From Melitaea cinxia (Eukaryota > Arthropoda > Insecta > Lepidoptera > Nymphalidae), in the NCBI RefSeq assembly GCF_905220565.1, contig NC_059414.1, positions 4,400,001 through 4,464,000 on the forward strand: 64,000 bases of DNA, written 5' to 3'. Made by a program: the position numbers and the translations under genes. Below the pieces are notes generated by a model. It worked only from the letters and a program-made list of their open reading frames with translations. It was not told where the DNA came from and made no database searches. Shown here piece after piece: positions 63,701 to 64,000 of this stretch. Within the stretch, counting starts at the first letter, position 1. Every line of letters begins with the position of its first letter.

Positions 63701-64000
63701 CTCTCGAAAATCCATAATAACTTTTTACTGGGTGTACCGATTTTGATAGTTTTTAATTTAATCGAAAGCTGATGTTTATCATATGGTCACATATAAATTT
63801 TATCGAGATCTGATAACTACTTTTTGAGTAATCTTTGATAACGCGTAGTTGCTTGACTATTTTTTCGTTGATCTACGTTGTATTACTTGTGAAGTCGGTT
63901 TTTTTTTCGTTTGCGAGCAAACACAATTATTATCTTTTTTTCTTTTGGCGCCAATATTATTAGATAATAAGAAACAGATAAGACAGAAAATATATAACTA
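53677..64000 (+). CDS. PEK: eIF2-alpha kinase PERK (EIF2AK3/PEK), N-terminal luminal part, continuing past the right edge
   Basis: ER stress sensor kinase; the N-terminus lies in the ER lumen and controls activation. Exons 53677-53819, 54858-54975, 55362-55512 and 61846-62023 join in consistent phase with GT/AG borders and encode about 196 residues. The start MSDWYWRVIALKAAFVLTCF is a signal-peptide-like hydrophobic segment. Then come the beta-propeller-like PERK luminal blocks: LIIVSTLDGRLTAFSSENG, WVRLIPSLRGTLFSL, EPLPFDAEQLLSSSFKYSDD, ETLWVGLDAHTGTVIYECSS, and NTVRALDPRSGTEK. These align in order with PERK 'LDGRI', 'SLDGALFQ', 'TVRAVGPRSGNEKW'. Transmembrane and kinase domains lie outside the window. 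The 6.3-kb third intron holds the duplications and the Ginger-like element. No further exon was found after 62023. Confidence 0.9.
53820..54857 (+). other. PERK intron 1
   Basis: About 1 kb, AT-rich. Near its end 'ttatcctgaaatcaacgcgg' and 'gaaaccgcggtgcccatcta' (54690-54730) look like an interspersed-repeat end; 'tagataactgcttgctctac' near 54590 also occurs near 20142. Otherwise nothing recognised. Confidence 0.4.
55833..55878 (-). mobile_element. RTE 3' end fragment
   Basis: 'cagtctattgcagtccactg' and 'ctggacataggcctccccaa' match the 3' terminus of the RTE at 35603, in the same (minus) orientation. It is directly fused to a fragment of the GAAGTCGGTT-bounded repeat ('cttccaaaaaaggaggaggt'). 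Confidence 0.7.
56495..57634 (+). repeat. Direct duplication copy A in PERK intron 3
   Basis: 1.14 kb almost identical to 59648-60777 (a few substitutions plus AT-repeat length). It comprises the body of a tRNA-derived SINE from the B box onward (56495-56780), a unique AT-rich segment, an (AT)n microsatellite (57479-57560) and an RTE 3' end. The left breakpoint falls exactly in the SINE B box, and the right one inside the RTE fragment. Confidence 0.85.
57479..57560. repeat. (AT)n microsatellite
   Basis: About 41 AT dinucleotides, uninterrupted. The counterpart in the duplicate copy is at 60630-60703. Confidence 0.95.
57656..57728 (+). repeat. tRNA-like sequence (diverged)
   Basis: CGTTCCATAGCTTAATTGGG...'caggttcgattcccgctgga'. 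The internal anticodon arm is deleted or rearranged. A family member of the unit at 62767-62838. Confidence 0.45.
58142..59249. mobile_element. Ginger-like DNA transposon with palindromic subterminal arrays
   Basis: Element 58146-59245 (1100 bp). The ends TGTTGCAGTCA...TGACTGCAACA are flanked by TATA (58142-58145, 59246-59249). Each subterminal region holds six or seven units of GTCAAAAGTACTTTTGACT type spaced about 31 bp (58163-58370 and 59040-59225). The interior encodes, on the minus strand, pieces of a gypsy-integrase-like protein (separate entry). TGT ends, 4-bp duplication and an integrase-type core fit Ginger elements. Internally deleted and frameshifted. Confidence 0.7.
58400..58939 (-). 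pseudogene. Broken KRBA2/Ginger-type integrase gene
   Basis: The reading 58939-58736 begins MSDYEKKEGFLQRILAMKDM, the short N-terminal domain seen in KRBA2-like proteins. After a frame change, 58746-58522 carries an H2C2-type segment (YDIIDAAHISIGHGGRDRFK...VRSMPKEEKQ, where the second Cys pair is degraded). In another frame near 58485-58410 is EMNSRCQVDLIDMQSQEDRG, the first catalytic-Asp segment of the integrase core. The remainder of the DDE core is missing, so it is inactive. Confidence 0.65.
59250..59462 (-). repeat. Interspersed repeat 'agctgaccccgcaaacgttg' family, inverted copy
   Basis: 'ataaaattctcgtgtcatat', 'atcggccaacatcaattttt', a G10 run and 'tatatggcaaaacaacaaa' are the reverse of the blocks at 19400-19612. 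The Ginger-like element abuts its edge. Confidence 0.6.
59590..59935 (+). repeat. tRNA-derived SINE, full length
   Basis: Head 'gacgcgttggcgcaaaggtc' with A box, B box 'gggttcggtccccgcacatg', then the conserved body and 3' end 'cccagtagtgggatattaca'. Its B box onward is part of duplication copy B. Contrasts with copy A, whose SINE lacks the head. Confidence 0.85.
59648..60777 (+). repeat. Direct duplication copy B in PERK intron 3
   Basis: 1.13-kb partner of 56495-57634, containing (AT)n at 60630-60703. Copy B keeps the intact SINE head on its left and the continuing RTE derivative on its right, so it is probably the source copy. Confidence 0.85.
60738..60930 (-). mobile_element. RTE-derived non-autonomous fragment
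   Basis: From 'cagcctatcgcagtccactg' (RTE 3' end) directly into 'ccacgctgggcaggcgggtt' and 'gtcgcaccgaagacgctgct' (RTE 5'UTR), with the ORF missing. Same architecture as 49718-50043, minus orientation, with a short internal duplication 'gaccgcagggttgg'. The 5' terminus is lost. Confidence 0.75.
60931..61845. other. PERK intron 3, right part
   Basis: It includes a possible LINE tail ('cgataaataaactctttaac', about 61096-61120) and a GC-richer stretch (61195-61530, 'accggggggg', 'tagccgcggttgctccggac') without a recognised repeat, exon or RNA. The acceptor of the fourth PERK exon ends it. Confidence 0.35.
62070..62275 (+). repeat. Interspersed repeat, 'ggcgcgttagggaaaaa' family, second copy
   Basis: 'ttttggcgtgttagggaaaa', 'ttagctagtcaataaagaag' and 'gtgcgtacataagtacacag' in the same order as 11990-12200. 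Confidence 0.55.
62515..62640 (+). repeat. Diverged tRNA-derived SINE fragment
   Basis: 'ccgttgcgtggtcgattccc' and 'gtacagatatttgtcgtggt' are decayed versions of the abundant SINE's B box and 'tacaggtgtttgccatggtc' block. Confidence 0.5.
62767..62838 (-). repeat. tRNA-like unit, copy 1
   Basis: 72 nt foldable as a cloverleaf: acceptor CGTTCCA/TGGAGCG (one G-T), D stem GCTT/GAGC, anticodon stem CCGAC/GTCGA, T arm GCGGG-TTCGAAT-CCCGC. The anticodon loop ACGGTTA would place GGT (Thr), but it lacks the near-universal U33, and the flanks are a repeated family, so it is a tRNA-derived repeat rather than a confident tRNA gene. Confidence 0.5.
63078..63149 (-). repeat. tRNA-like unit, copy 2
   Basis: As copy 1 but with a fully paired anticodon stem (CCGAC/GTCGG). 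A pol III-type internal promoter is plausible. It still has C at the U33 position. Confidence 0.5.
63331..63925 (+). repeat. Most complete copy of the GAAGTCGGTT-bounded interspersed repeat
   Basis: It starts 'ttaaccgacttccaaaaaag' and its core ends 'gaagtcggtttttttttcg', so short inverted ends (AACCGACTTC/GAAGTCGGTT) bound about 570 bp; conserved 'gcgagcaaacacaattatta' follows. Internally, two halves are related to each other ('ggaccgatttcgac'/'gtaccgattttgat' and 'tcgaaaggtggtgtgt'/'tcgaaagctgatgttt'), suggesting an ancient internal duplication. No ORF. Its class is unsettled. Confidence 0.75.

Overview
This is a nuclear genome window from an insect, almost certainly a moth or butterfly (Lepidoptera). 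The evidence is AT-rich DNA, short coding exons with GT/AG introns, insect-type orthologues, and dense lepidopteran-style repeats: tRNA-headed SINEs whose 3' ends read like 'cagtagtgggat', Helitrons ending in CTAG, RTE LINEs with a 'gcagtccactgctggacat' end, and a GAAGTCGGTT-bounded interspersed family. No bacterial-type operons, CRISPR arrays or rRNA were seen.

Host genes from left to right: (1) HSD17B10/scully, minus strand, five coding exons seen (1-2720), running off the left edge; (2) TMEM169 homologue, plus, two exons (3324-4747); (3) Pam16/Magmas, minus, one exon (6094-6462); (4) ZCCHC10-like zinc-knuckle/Ser-rich protein, plus, three exons (7275-9728); (5) MCM2, minus, fifteen exons (11424-26560) whose lengths sum to a clean 880-residue frame; (6) an unidentified minus-strand terminal exon near 32.8-32.95 kb, with a possible distant first exon near 42.5 kb; (7) decayed THAP-domain exons at 40.3-41.8 kb; (8) PERK/EIF2AK3, plus, the first four exons (53677-62023), running off the right edge. 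HSD17B10/TMEM169 and Pam16/ZCCHC10 are head-to-head pairs; TMEM169/Pam16 and ZCCHC10/MCM2 are tail-to-tail.

Most of the rest is mobile DNA, much of it recent and nested. A complete 5.3-kb two-ORF LINE with RNase H sits between 15-bp target duplications in the MCM2 proximal promoter (26734-32034). A 1.66-kb Helitron (33069-34726) carries an open fragment of a plus-strand RNA-virus-type SF1 helicase. A full-length RTE LINE (35603-38834) is inserted in a 16-bp minisatellite. A Ty3/gypsy element with identical 291-bp LTRs lies at 42906-48074. A long-TIR, 10-bp-TSD MULE-like element (48159-53016) is split by a pol-less LTR element with identical 400-bp LTRs (48493-52827), which itself contains a 41-bp tandem array, an internally deleted RTE derivative and a U2 snRNA/LINE chimera. 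A Ginger-like DNA transposon (58146-59245) with arrays of a palindromic motif sits in a PERK intron between two copies of a 1.1-kb direct duplication.

The observations most worth following are the viral helicase inside a Helitron, the HSD17B10 homologue with Thr in place of the catalytic Lys, the LINE in the MCM2 promoter next to an E2F-like site, the Ginger-like element, and the MULE/LTR/U2 nest. All identifications come from reading the sequence; no database search was run.
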